NCBI RefSeq assembly: GCF_002979415.1
Contig: NZ_PCOT01000034.1
Span: 1-43,808, forward strand
DNA length: 43,808 nucleotides
Reading direction: 5' to 3'
DNA from: Microbacterium sp. MYb72
GTDB taxonomy: Bacteria; Actinomycetota; Actinomycetes; Actinomycetales; Microbacteriaceae
Part shown: in pieces, positions 35,546-43,808 of the stretch
Position numbering within the stretch: position 1 is the stretch's first letter
How the letters are laid out: each line of letters starts with the position of its first letter
The notes under the pieces: model-generated
Database searches by the model: none
Told to the model about the DNA's origin: nothing
Seen by the model: only the letters and a program-made list of their open reading frames with translations
Position numbers and translations under genes: made by a program

Positions 35546-36190
35546 GTGAACTCGATCGTTCGGGTGGGGATCGTGGACGATCATCGGGTCATGCAGCTCG
35601 GAACGACGGCGATCATCAACGGGCATCCGGGCCTGCACGTGGTCGCGGTGGGGACGACCGTGGCCGAGCTGCTGGCGCTCCAGCAGCGCATGGACGTCAT
35701 CCTGCTCGACCTCACGCTGTCAGACGGGTCGACGCCGTCGCAGAACATGGCGGCGCTGTCGCGCACGGGAGCGCGGATCCTGGCCTTCGTCGCCGAGGAG
35801 CCGCCGCCGATGCTGAGACAGGCGGCGCGTGCGGGCGCCGTCGGGCTGATCAGGAAGTCGGCCGACGCCCCGCAGATCATCGCCACGATCCGCGCGGCCG
35901 CCCGCGGGCAGGTCGTCGCAGGGGCCGAGTGGTTGGCGGAGATGAGCCGCGCGGTGCCCGAGGTGGCCGACGCCGGTCTCTCCGTGCGAGAGGCCGAGGT
36001 GCTCGCGCTCTACGCGGCGGGCAACACGGCCGAGAGCGTCGCCCAGGGGCTCTACGTCTCGCGCGCCACCGTGCTCGACCATATCCGCCGGATCCGTGCG
36101 AAGTACGCCGCGGCAGGGCGTCCCGCGCCGACGAAGGTCGACCTCTTCCGCCGCGCGGTGGAAGACGGGCTCGTCCAGTCCGAGTCCTGA
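35546..36190 (+). CDS. LuxR/NarL-type response regulator 3 of the pilus island, altered switch residue
   Basis: 214 residues from GTG 35546 (GGGGACC just upstream; GTG 35534 is an alternative), chosen so that the receiver starts as in regulator 1. Receiver: D11-D12, phosphoacceptor D55 (LLDLTLSDGST), K104. The conserved Thr/Ser after strand 4 is V82 (ILAFVAEEPP), whereas regulators 1 and 2 have Thr. The helix-turn-helix (about 140-205) has ATVLDHIRRIRAKYAAAGRPAPTKVDLF, almost identical to regulator 1. No kinase follows it. It may be unable to switch normally on phosphorylation, or be locked in one state. It has its own promoter region with the TCCCCC dyad. Confidence 0.91.
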   Translation: MNSIVRVGIVDDHRVMQLGTTAIINGHPGLHVVAVGTTVAELLALQQRMDVILLDLTLSDGSTPSQNMAALSRTGARILAFVAEEPPPMLRQAARAGAVGLIRKSADAPQIIATIRAAARGQVVAGAEWLAEMSRAVPEVADAGLSVREAEVLALYAAGNTAESVAQGLYVSRATVLDHIRRIRAKYAAAGRPAPTKVDLFRRAVEDGLVQSES

Positions 36191-36229
36191 CCCGCGCCGT
36201 GGCGGCCATCGCGGGGAGAGAATGGAGCC

Positions 36230-37414
36230 ATGAGCACGCGCAGCGAAGCCGTCCTGATCGATGTCGTCCGCACTCCCGTCGGCCGGGGCAAGCCAGGGGG
36301 AGCGCTCTCGGGCGTGCACCCGGTCGACCTCGCCGCCGGCGTCCTCTCCGCGCTCCTGGAGCGCACCGGGCTGGAGTCCGCGCAGATCGACGATGTGCTG
36401 CTCGGCTGCGTGAGCCAGGTCGGAGATCAGTCGTCGAACATCGCGCGTCAGGCTCTCCTCGCCGCCGGATTCGATGAGTCGGTGCCAGGGGCCACCATCG
36501 ATCGGCAGTGCGGATCCAGTCAGCAGGCGGTGCACTTCGCGGCGCAGGGCGTGATGGCGGGAGCCTACGACGCCGTGATCGTCGGCGGGGTCGAGTCGAT
36601 GAGCCGAGTGCCGCTCGGCGCCGCGCTCGCCGGAGGATCGCCGATGTCGCCGCGGTTGCGCGCACGCTACCCGGAGGGTCTGGTCAACCAGGGCGTGAGC
36701 GCCGAGCTCATCGCACAGCGCTGGGGCCTCGACCGCGACGCGCTCGACGCCTATGCCGCGGAGTCGCATCGGCGTGCGGCATCCGCCTGGTCGGAGGGCT
36801 TCTTCGACAGGACGATCGTCGCGGTCGACGAGGCGCCGGATGCGGTGACCGATGAGACCGTCCGGCCGGGGACGACGGCCGAGGGGCTGGCCGGCCTGAA
36901 TCCGGCGTTCCGCACGGACGCGCTCGCCGCGCGCTTCCCCGAGCTCGGGTGGCGGATCACACCGGGCAACTCGTCCCCCCTGACCGACGGCGCCTCCGCC
37001 GCGCTGATCATGAGCGCCGACCGCGCCGCCGCGCTCGGGCTGACGCCGCGCGCACGGTTCCATGCGCTCGCCGCTGTGGGCGACGACCCGCTCCTCATGC
37101 TCACCGGGCCCATCCCGGCCACCCGTCGCATCCTCGAACGGTCGGGCCTCGGCATCGACGACCTCGACGCCTACGAGGTCAACGAAGCATTCGCGTCGGT
37201 GCCGCTCGCCTGGGCCGCCGAGGTCGGGGCGGATGCCGCCAGGCTCAACCCGCGCGGCGGGGCGATCGCGCTCGGGCACGCGCTCGGCTCGTCCGGCACG
37301 AGGCTGCTCGGCACCCTCGTCGATCATCTCGACGCCGTCGGCGGGCGCTACGGATTGCAGACGATGTGCGAGGGCGGCGGCATGGCCAACGCCACGATCA
37401 TCGAGAGGCTGTAG
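36230..37414 (+). CDS. Thiolase family protein (acetyl-CoA acetyltransferase)
   Basis: 394 residues, normal thiolase length. The nucleophilic cysteine is in DRQCGSSQQAVH; NEAFASVPLAW, GGAIALGHALGSSGTR (with the catalytic His) and QTMCEGGGMANA (second Cys) complete the active site. It condenses or cleaves acyl-CoA thioesters in the cytosol: fatty-acid degradation or acetoacetyl-CoA formation. It stands alone between regulator 3 and the amylase gene with its own terminator, and no link to the pilus genes is visible. Confidence 0.93.
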   Translation: MSTRSEAVLIDVVRTPVGRGKPGGALSGVHPVDLAAGVLSALLERTGLESAQIDDVLLGCVSQVGDQSSNIARQALLAAGFDESVPGATIDRQCGSSQQAVHFAAQGVMAGAYDAVIVGGVESMSRVPLGAALAGGSPMSPRLRARYPEGLVNQGVSAELIAQRWGLDRDALDAYAAESHRRAASAWSEGFFDRTIVAVDEAPDAVTDETVRPGTTAEGLAGLNPAFRTDALAARFPELGWRITPGNSSPLTDGASAALIMSADRAAALGLTPRARFHALAAVGDDPLLMLTGPIPATRRILERSGLGIDDLDAYEVNEAFASVPLAWAAEVGADAARLNPRGGAIALGHALGSSGTRLLGTLVDHLDAVGGRYGLQTMCEGGGMANATIIERL

Positions 37415-37453
37415 CCGCGGCGGACCCGTTCCGGAGCGCGCCGCAGAACGGAG

Positions 37454-37486
37454 AAGACCCCCGCCGACCCGATTCGGCGGGGGTCT
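37454..37486 (+). terminator. Rho-independent terminator after the thiolase gene
   Basis: AAGACCCCCGCCGA (37454-37467), loop CCCGA, TCGGCGGGGGTCTT (37473-37486), then TCG: a perfect 14-bp stem with TTT at its foot. It begins 39 bases after the stop. Confidence 0.88.
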
Positions 37487-37653
37487 TTCGCGGTGTGGGC
37501 ACCGCGACGGGAGCAGACGCTCACCGTTGGCGCGGAAGCTGTGACTACCCGATCCGGTCTGAGTCTCTGTCCGCGCATCTGCAGTTGTAGCCGGTGGAGG
37601 TGACCGGGCGGTGAACGAGGGGAGAACTCGCGGATCGGGGGAGGGGCGTCTCC

Positions 37654-37755
37654 TGAAAGCGCTTGCGCTATCGGCTTCTTCTGCCGGACGAGTCTGGAAT
37701 ATTACGCGACAGAAGTACTGGAAGCGCTTGCAGTTTCTCCCAGCGGACTGATAGC
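37654..37755 (+). promoter_or_regulatory. Promoter region of the amylase-pullulanase gene with twin AAGCGCTT operators
   Basis: TGAAAGCGCTTGC (37654-37666) and TGGAAGCGCTTGCA (37719-37732) share the palindrome AAGCGCTT, centres 65 bp apart. TATTAC (37700-37705) is a -10 candidate between them; TTGCAG (37728-37733) with GATAGC (37750-37755) is an alternative. AAGCGCTT is the core of CcpA/MalR-type LacI-family operators, so maltose or glucose control by looping is likely. It differs from the operators of the arabinose locus. The rest of 37415-37813 holds the thiolase terminator and no gene. Confidence 0.6.
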
Positions 37756-37813
37756 TTCGCACGCACAGCATCCGGGCACGCCGTCGTGCCCTCTCCATCC
37801 CCAGGGAGCATCC

Positions 37814-40800
37814 GTGTCGAAGACGACCACCGCACGCCGTACCGCACTCCTCGCCGTCACCGCGCTCATCACCGCGGGACTCGCGGCCGTGGCCGCACCC
37901 GCGGCATCCGCCGCAGAGCGCACCGCGGCGCTCGTGGGCGACCTGCAGTCCGAGCTCGGCTGCGCCGCCGACTGGGCGCCCGACTGCGCCGCGACCGAGC
38001 TCGCCCCCACGGGTGCGCCGGGCATCTACAGCGCCGAGTTCGAGGTGCCCGCCGGCAGCTACGAGTACAAGGTCGCTCTCGACGACGGGTGGGACGAGGC
38101 GTACGGACTCGACGGCGGAGGGGACAACATCCCGCTGACGGTCGCGGGCCCGGCGACCCTCCGGTTCACCTACGACGACACCCGCCACCGCGTCGGCGTC
38201 GAGGTCGAAGACCTTCGCGGCGGCTACACGAGCGACGACGATGCGCTCATCGCGGCACCGGTGCGGCAGCCCGGCGCGGGGGAGCAGTTCTACTTCGTGA
38301 TGACAGACCGCTTCGCGAACGGCGATCCGTCGAACGACAGGGGCGGTCTGGACGGCGAGCGGCTCACGACCGGATTCGACCCCACCGACAAGGGCTTCTA
38401 CCAGGGCGGCGACATCGCCGGCATCCGGAACGAGCTCGACTACATCGAGGGACTGGGGACCACCGCGATCTGGCTCACCCCCAGCTTCGCGAACAAGCCC
38501 GTGCAGGGCGAGGGGGCGAACGCGAGCGCCGGCTATCACGGCTACTGGGTCACCGACTTCACCCGCATCGACCCGCATCTCGGCACGAACGAGGAGCTGC
38601 AGGCGCTGATCGCCGAGGCGCACGACCGCGGCATCAAGGTCTACTTCGACATCATCACCAACCACACCGCCGACGTCATCGACTACACGCAGCAGAAGTA
38701 CGACTACATCGACCAGGCGACGAGCCCGTACCGGGACGCCGACGGAAAGACGTTCGACCCCGGCGACTATGCCGGCACCGGCGACTTCCCCGCCCTGGAC
38801 CCCGCCACGAGCTTCCCGTACACGCCCGTGGTCGCGGATGCCGAGAAGGAGGTGAAGGTCCCGTCCTGGCTCAACGACCCCTCGCTGTACCACAACCGCG
38901 GAGACTCGACCTGGTCCGGGGAGTCCGTGACCTACGGGGACTTCAGCGGCCTCGACGACCTCATGACCGAGCATCCGACCGTCGTCAACGGCTTCGTGCA
39001 GGTCTACGACAAGTGGATCGACCTCGGCATCGACGGATTCCGCATCGACACCGTCAAGCACGTGAACTTCGAGTTCTGGCAGCAGTTCACGACGGACGTG
39101 CTCGACTACGCCCATGCGAAGGGCAAGAAGGACTTCTTCATGTTCGGCGAGGTCTACGACGCCGATCCGGTGAAGCTCGCCCCCTACGTGCGCGACACCG
39201 ACATGAACTCGATCCTCGACTTCACATTCCAGTCCTCGGCCGTCAGCTACGCCTCGGGCAACTCCGCGAAGGGGCTGCAGTCGCTGTTCGCGGGGGATGA
39301 CCGCTACACGACCTCCGACTCCTCGGCCACGGCGCTGCCGACCTTCCTCGGCAATCACGACATGGGCCGGGTGGGGAGCTTCCTGCGGAACACGGACTCC
39401 GCGGTGCAGCGCGACGAGCTCGCGCACGAGCTGATGTTCCTCACCCGCGGGCAGCCCGTCGTCTACTACGGCGACGAGCAGGGCTTCGCCGGCACCGGCG
39501 GCGACAAGGACGCACGCCAGTCGCTCTTCGCCACGCAGGTGGCGGAGTACGCGAACCAGAACCTCATCACGGGAGAGCAGGTCGGCTCCACGGACCGCTA
39601 CAGCACCGACGGTGAGCTGTACCGCAGCATCGCGGCGCTGTCCGATCTCCGCGAAGCCCACCCCGCGCTCGTCGACGGCGCGCAGATCGAGCGGTACACG
39701 GCATCCGGTGCGGGCGTGTACGCGTTCTCCCGGGTGGATGCCGACGACAGGGTCGAGTACCTCGTCGCCGTGAACAACGCCTCCTCGGCGCAGACCGTCG
39801 ACCTGAAGACGCTCACCGCCGACGCCGGCTACAGCGCCGTCTACGGCGACGGCGCGGCGCTGACGGCGGATGCCGGTGCGGCGACGAGCATCACGGTGCC
39901 CGCACTGTCTGCGGTGGTGTGGAAGGCGGATCGCAAGGTCACCGCCCCCGCCGAGGCCGCGCCGGTCACCCTGAGCGTTCCCGCCGCGGGCGCCGGGCTC
40001 GCCGGGCAGTCCGCCGTGCAGGCGACCATCGCCGACCAGTGGGCGCAGACGAGCTTCGCGTACCGCGTCGTCGGCTCCGACGAGTGGCACGCGCTCGGCA
40101 CGGCGGAGGACACCGATCCCCGCGTCTTCCACGACATCCGGGGCCTGGCGAAGGGAACGCTGGTCGAGTACCGGGCGGTGACGACGGATGCCGCAGGCCA
40201 CCACTCCGCGGCATCCACCTACGCCTCGGTCGGCAACGCCGTGACGCTCGAGCAGGCCGAGGAGCCGGAGTCCCCGATCGACATGGTGACCGTCCCCGGC
40301 AGCCTCAACTCCGAGATGGGATGCGCGGGCGACTGGGATCCGGCGTGCGAGAAGGCCGCGCTCACGCTCCGTGCAGACGGGGTGTGGGCCGGCACGTTCG
40401 ACCTCCCCGCCGGCGACTACGAGTACAAGGCGGCGATCAACGGCAGCTGGGCGATCAACTACGGCGCCAACGGCGCACCCGACGGCTCGAACATCGCCGT
40501 GCACCACGCGGGCGGACCGATCACGTTCTACTTCGATCCGCGCACGAACATCGTGCAGTCCACGTCGGAGGGCCCCATCGTCACGCTCCCCGGCTCGCAG
40601 CAGTCGGAGCTCGGCTGTGCGGCCGACTGGTCGCCCGACTGCCTCGCGACCCTCATGGCCGACGGCGACCGCGACGGCGTCTACGAGTTCGCGACGGACG
40701 AGCTGCCGACCGGCGCCTATGAGCTGAAGGTCGCGCACGGCCTGAGCTGGTCGGAGAACTACGGAGCGGACGGAGCGCCTGGAGGGGCGAACATCTCGTT

Positions 40801-43800
40801 CAGCGCCACCGAGGGCAAGGTCACGACCTTCCGCTACACGCTCGCCACGCACATCCTCGAGGTCGTGAGCGTCGACCCGCCGCTCCCCGGCACGGGCGAA
40901 CTGCGTGCGCACTGGATCGACGCCACGACCATCGCGTGGCCCGCGACGCTCGGGAAGACCGACAGGGCCGCGTACCAGCTGTACTCGGCATCCGACGCCG
41001 CGCTCGCCGTGGCCGACGGCGACGTCTCGGGCGCGGATCCGATCGCCCTGACCGTGATCGACGGGGGACTCACCGACGCTCAGCTCGCGCGCTTCCCCGC
41101 TCTCCAGGGCTACCTCGCGCTGAGGGTGAAGGATGCGGATGCCGCGGCGCTCGTGCGCACGCAGCTCGCCGTCGCCCAGCGCGATACGGCAGGCGCCCTC
41201 ACCGCGTTCACGGGCGTGCAGATCCCCGGGGTGCTCGACGACCTCTACGCCGCAGCACTCGACGAGGTCGACCTCGGTGTCACCTTCAGCGGCAAGAAGC
41301 CGACCTTCCGGCTGTGGGCGCCGACGGCGCAGAGCGCGGCCCTCCTGACCTGGAACGCCGGGGCGAGCGGCGATCCCGTGCGTCACGACGCGGCATGGGA
41401 CGCGGCATCCGGCACCTGGACCGTGAAGGGCGGCAAGGACCTCAAGGGCGATGAATTCCTGTGGGAGGTGAAGGTCTACGCGCCGACCACGGGGAAGATC
41501 GAGACCAACCTGGTCACCGATCCGTACTCGACGGCCCTCACGCTGAACTCGGAGCGCTCCGTCGCGATCGACCTCGACGACAAGGCGTGGCAGCCCAAGA
41601 TCTGGCAGAAGACGAAGTCCCCCGTCGTGGAGAAGTCGGTCGATCGCGCGATCTACGAGCTGCACATCCGCGACTTCTCGATCAGCGACGAGACCGTGCC
41701 TGCGGAAGAACGGGGCACTTACCTCGCCTTCGACGAGAAGAGCGCGGGCACCGATCAGCTCCGCCAGCTCGCGGATGCCGGCATCAACACCGTGCACCTG
41801 CTGCCGTCGTTCGATCTCGCCACGATCGAGGAGGACCGTGCGGCCCAGGCGGTGCCGGACTGCGACCTCGCATCGTTCGGCCCCGCGTCCGATCAGCAGC
41901 AGGCGTGTGTGCAGGCCGCGGCCGATGCGGACGGCTTCAACTGGGGCTACGACCCGTACCACTTCTCGACGCCCGAGGGCTCGTACGCGGTCGACGCGAA
42001 CGGCGGGGCGCGCGTGGGCGAGTTCCGCACCATGGTCGGCTCGCTGCACGACATGGGGCTGCAGGTCGTGCTCGACCAGGTGTTCAACCACACCGCGGCA
42101 TCCGGTCAGGCGGGCACGTCGGTGCTCGATCAGGTCGTGCCCGGCTACTACCAGCGGCTGAACGCGGCGGGCGCGGTCGAGACCTCGACCTGCTGCCAGA
42201 ACGTCGCGACCGAGCACCTCGCCGCGCAGAAGCTCATGGTCGACTCGATCGTGACGTGGGCGCGCGACTACAGGGTCGACGGCTTCCGGTTCGACCTGAT
42301 GGGGCACCACTCCACGACGAACATGCAGGCGATCCGCGACGCGCTCGACGCGCTGACGCTCAAGAAGGACGGCGTCGACGGCACGGCGATCTATCTGTAC
42401 GGCGAGGGCTGGAACTTCGGAGAGGTCGCGAACAACGCACTGTTCGAGCAGGCGACGCAGGGCCAGCTCGGCGGCACAGGCATCGGCACGTTCAACGACA
42501 GGCTGCGGGATGCCGTGCACGGCGGCAGCCCGGTCGACGGCTCCTCGACGTTCCGACAGGGCTTCGGCACCGGTCTCGGCACGGACCCGAACGGGAACCC
42601 GATCAACGGCACGACCGAGCAGGCGCTCACCGACCTCGGCCATGAGACGGATCTCGTCAAACTGGGGCTCGCGGGCAACCTGCGCGACTTCACGTTCGTG
42701 ACGAGCGACGGGAAGGTCACCGCCGGTTCAGGCATCGACTACCGCGGCTCGGCCGCAGGCTATGCCCAGGAGCCGGACGAGGTCATCAACTACGTCGACG
42801 CCCACGACAACGAGACGCTGTACGACCTGTCGGTGTTCAAGCTGCCGGTGGGCACGTCGATGGCCGACCGGGTGCGCATGAACACGCTCGAACTGGCGAC
42901 CGTGACGCTCTCGCAGTCGCCGTCGTTCTGGCACGCGGGCACCGAGCTGCTGCGCTCGAAGTCGCTCGACCGCAACAGCTACAACTCGGGCGACTGGTTC
43001 AACCGCATCGACTGGACCGGCCAGGAGTCGACCTTCGGCTCCGGCCTGCCGACCGCGGCGGACAACCAGGAGAAGTGGCCGATCATGGCGCCGCTGCTGG
43101 AGAACCCGGCGCTCAAGCCCGGAGCCTCCGACATGGCGTCGGCCGAGGCATCCGCCCTCGATCTGCTGCGCGTGCGTGACGAGGTCGACCTGCTGCGGCT
43201 CGGCTCGGCGGATCTCATCGAGCAGAAGGTGACGTTCCCGAACAGCGGAGCGGAGGCCGCGCCCGGTGTGATCCTCATGCAGATCGACGATCTGGTCGGG
43301 GCCGACGTCGACCCCGAGCTCGACGGAGCCCTGGTGGTGTTCAACGCGTCGCCCGCACCCGTCACGCAGACGGTGGCGGGGCTCGCCGGTCGCTCGTTCG
43401 CTCTGACGCCCGCGCAGGCGAACGGAGCGGATGCGGTGGTCAAGAGCACGACGTGGGATGCCGCGAGCGGCACGGTCACGGTGCCCGCGCGGTCGGTCGC
43501 CGTGCTTGTCGACGACCAGGTGCAGCCGATCGACACGTCCGTGCGGCTGAGCTCGTCTGACGTCGTCGTGAAGGCGGGCCGGAACGCGATCGTGAAGGTC
43601 ACGGTCGCCGCCGACGACCGCAGCGCCGCCGTCGGCACCGTCACGGTGCGCGACAACGGCAAGGTCGTCGCGACGGTCGAGCTGACCGCCGCCGATCGGG
43701 GCAAGGTCACGGTGACCGTGCCCCAGGTGACCCGCGGCATCCACCTGATCACGGCGCGGTTCGAGGGAACAGAGCCGTACACGGACTCACGTTCCTGGCT

Positions 43801-43808
43801 CCCGCTCC
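37814..43808 (+). CDS. Secreted alpha-amylase/pullulanase fusion (amylopullulanase type), 3' end cut by the window
   Basis: At least 1998 residues, open to the edge. GTG 37814 follows AGGGAG and starts a signal peptide (about 1-35, ending ASA). Order: X25-type starch module (36-135), GH13 alpha-amylase (about 150-600) with D412 (GFRIDTVKH), E446 (MFGEV), D516 (LGNHD); Ig-like linker; two further X25 modules (about 824-916 and 922-1015); pullulanase N-terminal region; CBM48 (KPTFRLWAPTAQSA); second GH13 barrel of pullulanase type (NWGYDPYHF) with D1494 (GFRFDLM), E1531 (YGEGW), D1665 (DAHDN); pullulanase C-terminal sheet domain; Ig-like module at the edge. The first barrel cuts alpha-1,4 and the second alpha-1,6 bonds of starch or glycogen. 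A sorting signal may follow beyond the edge; none is seen here. Confidence 0.92.
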   Translation, partial: MSKTTTARRTALLAVTALITAGLAAVAAPAASAAERTAALVGDLQSELGCAADWAPDCAATELAPTGAPGIYSAEFEVPAGSYEYKVALDDGWDEAYGLDGGGDNIPLTVAGPATLRFTYDDTRHRVGVEVEDLRGGYTSDDDALIAAPVRQPGAGEQFYFVMTDRFANGDPSNDRGGLDGERLTTGFDPTDKGFYQGGDIAGIRNELDYIEGLGTTAIWLTPSFANKPVQGEGANASAGYHGYWVTDFTRIDPHLGTNEELQALIAEAHDRGIKVYFDIITNHTADVIDYTQQKYDYIDQATSPYRDADGKTFDPGDYAGTGDFPALDPATSFPYTPVVADAEKEVKVPSWLNDPSLYHNRGDSTWSGESVTYGDFSGLDDLMTEHPTVVNGFVQVYDKWIDLGIDGFRIDTVKHVNFEFWQQFTTDVLDYAHAKGKKDFFMFGEVYDADPVKLAPYVRDTDMNSILDFTFQSSAVSYASGNSAKGLQSLFAGDDRYTTSDSSATALPTFLGNHDMGRVGSFLRNTDSAVQRDELAHELMFLTRGQPVVYYGDEQGFAGTGGDKDARQSLFATQVAEYANQNLITGEQVGSTDRYSTDGELYRSIAALSDLREAHPALVDGAQIERYTASGAGVYAFSRVDADDRVEYLVAVNNASSAQTVDLKTLTADAGYSAVYGDGAALTADAGAATSITVPALSAVVWKADRKVTAPAEAAPVTLSVPAAGAGLAGQSAVQATIADQWAQTSFAYRVVGSDEWHALGTAEDTDPRVFHDIRGLAKGTLVEYRAVTTDAAGHHSAASTYASVGNAVTLEQAEEPESPIDMVTVPGSLNSEMGCAGDWDPACEKAALTLRADGVWAGTFDLPAGDYEYKAAINGSWAINYGANGAPDGSNIAVHHAGGPITFYFDPRTNIVQSTSEGPIVTLPGSQQSELGCAADWSPDCLATLMADGDRDGVYEFATDELPTGAYELKVAHGLSWSENYGADGAPGGANISFSATEGKVTTFRYTLATHILEVVSVDPPLPGTGELRAHWIDATTIAWPATLGKTDRAAYQLYSASDAALAVADGDVSGADPIALTVIDGGLTDAQLARFPALQGYLALRVKDADAAALVRTQLAVAQRDTAGALTAFTGVQIPGVLDDLYAAALDEVDLGVTFSGKKPTFRLWAPTAQSAALLTWNAGASGDPVRHDAAWDAASGTWTVKGGKDLKGDEFLWEVKVYAPTTGKIETNLVTDPYSTALTLNSERSVAIDLDDKAWQPKIWQKTKSPVVEKSVDRAIYELHIRDFSISDETVPAEERGTYLAFDEKSAGTDQLRQLADAGINTVHLLPSFDLATIEEDRAAQAVPDCDLASFGPASDQQQACVQAAADADGFNWGYDPYHFSTPEGSYAVDANGGARVGEFRTMVGSLHDMGLQVVLDQVFNHTAASGQAGTSVLDQVVPGYYQRLNAAGAVETSTCCQNVATEHLAAQKLMVDSIVTWARDYRVDGFRFDLMGHHSTTNMQAIRDALDALTLKKDGVDGTAIYLYGEGWNFGEVANNALFEQATQGQLGGTGIGTFNDRLRDAVHGGSPVDGSSTFRQGFGTGLGTDPNGNPINGTTEQALTDLGHETDLVKLGLAGNLRDFTFVTSDGKVTAGSGIDYRGSAAGYAQEPDEVINYVDAHDNETLYDLSVFKLPVGTSMADRVRMNTLELATVTLSQSPSFWHAGTELLRSKSLDRNSYNSGDWFNRIDWTGQESTFGSGLPTAADNQEKWPIMAPLLENPALKPGASDMASAEASALDLLRVRDEVDLLRLGSADLIEQKVTFPNSGAEAAPGVILMQIDDLVGADVDPELDGALVVFNASPAPVTQTVAGLAGRSFALTPAQANGADAVVKSTTWDAASGTVTVPARSVAVLVDDQVQPIDTSVRLSSSDVVVKAGRNAIVKVTVAADDRSAAVGTVTVRDNGKVVATVELTAADRGKVTVTVPQVTRGIHLITARFEGTEPYTDSRSWLPL

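Noticed and set aside
35720..42643. A 2307-codon open frame on the minus strand
   Set aside because: It runs antisense through regulator 3, the thiolase and the amylase-pullulanase gene, whose catalytic motifs are clear. Its product is Arg/Val/Asp-rich without domains, as expected from the mirror frame of GC-rich codons.

Overview
This 43.8-kb window is high-GC DNA with dense, codon-biased genes, four-base ATGA/GTGA overlaps, LPXTG surface proteins and CUT2-type sugar transport. It fits a Gram-positive actinobacterium of the Microbacteriaceae, most like Microbacterium. That assignment is inferred from gene content and style; there is no rRNA to confirm it. I saw no tRNA, CRISPR array, transposase or phage gene.

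Layout. (1) 24-1360: a membrane-anchored DUF916-like protein overlapping an 89-residue protein with an LPGTG sortase signal. (2) 1433-20520: a plant arabinan/arabinogalactan locus. It holds a secreted protein with two GH43 catalytic domains, a LacI-family regulator, a secreted GH30 enzyme (endo-beta-1,6-galactanase-like), a four-gene ABC importer resembling E. coli YtfQ-YtfR-YtfT-YjfF, araD, araB, araA and an aldose 1-epimerase-like gene. LacI-type operator candidates lie before the regulator, the GH30 gene and the transporter, suggesting one regulon: cut polymer outside, import arabinose, isomerise, phosphorylate, epimerise to xylulose 5-phosphate. (3) 20544-24164: a DJ-1/PfpI protein, a divergent LysR regulator, an ABM-domain membrane protein and an AraC-type regulator. 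(4) 24433-36190: a sortase-assembled pilus island (large DUF11/SpaA tip or adhesin, SpaH-type pilin, class C sortase) with three paralogous LuxR-type response regulators and one unusual histidine kinase. (5) 36230-37414: a thiolase. (6) 37814 to the right edge: a giant secreted alpha-amylase/pullulanase fusion, cut by the window.

The pilus island is the most unusual region. The three regulators nearly share a DNA-recognition helix, but only the middle one has a kinase. The kinase is followed, in the same polypeptide, by a second membrane domain and what looks like a degenerate second kinase module. Each regulator gene is preceded by a distinct large inverted repeat. The TCCCCC-N6-GGGGGA dyad before regulator 3 also lies before the adhesin gene, and in both places a GGARTACCG motif follows 29-31 bases later. 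These features suggest a dedicated two-component circuit controlling pilus expression. That is inference and needs experiment.
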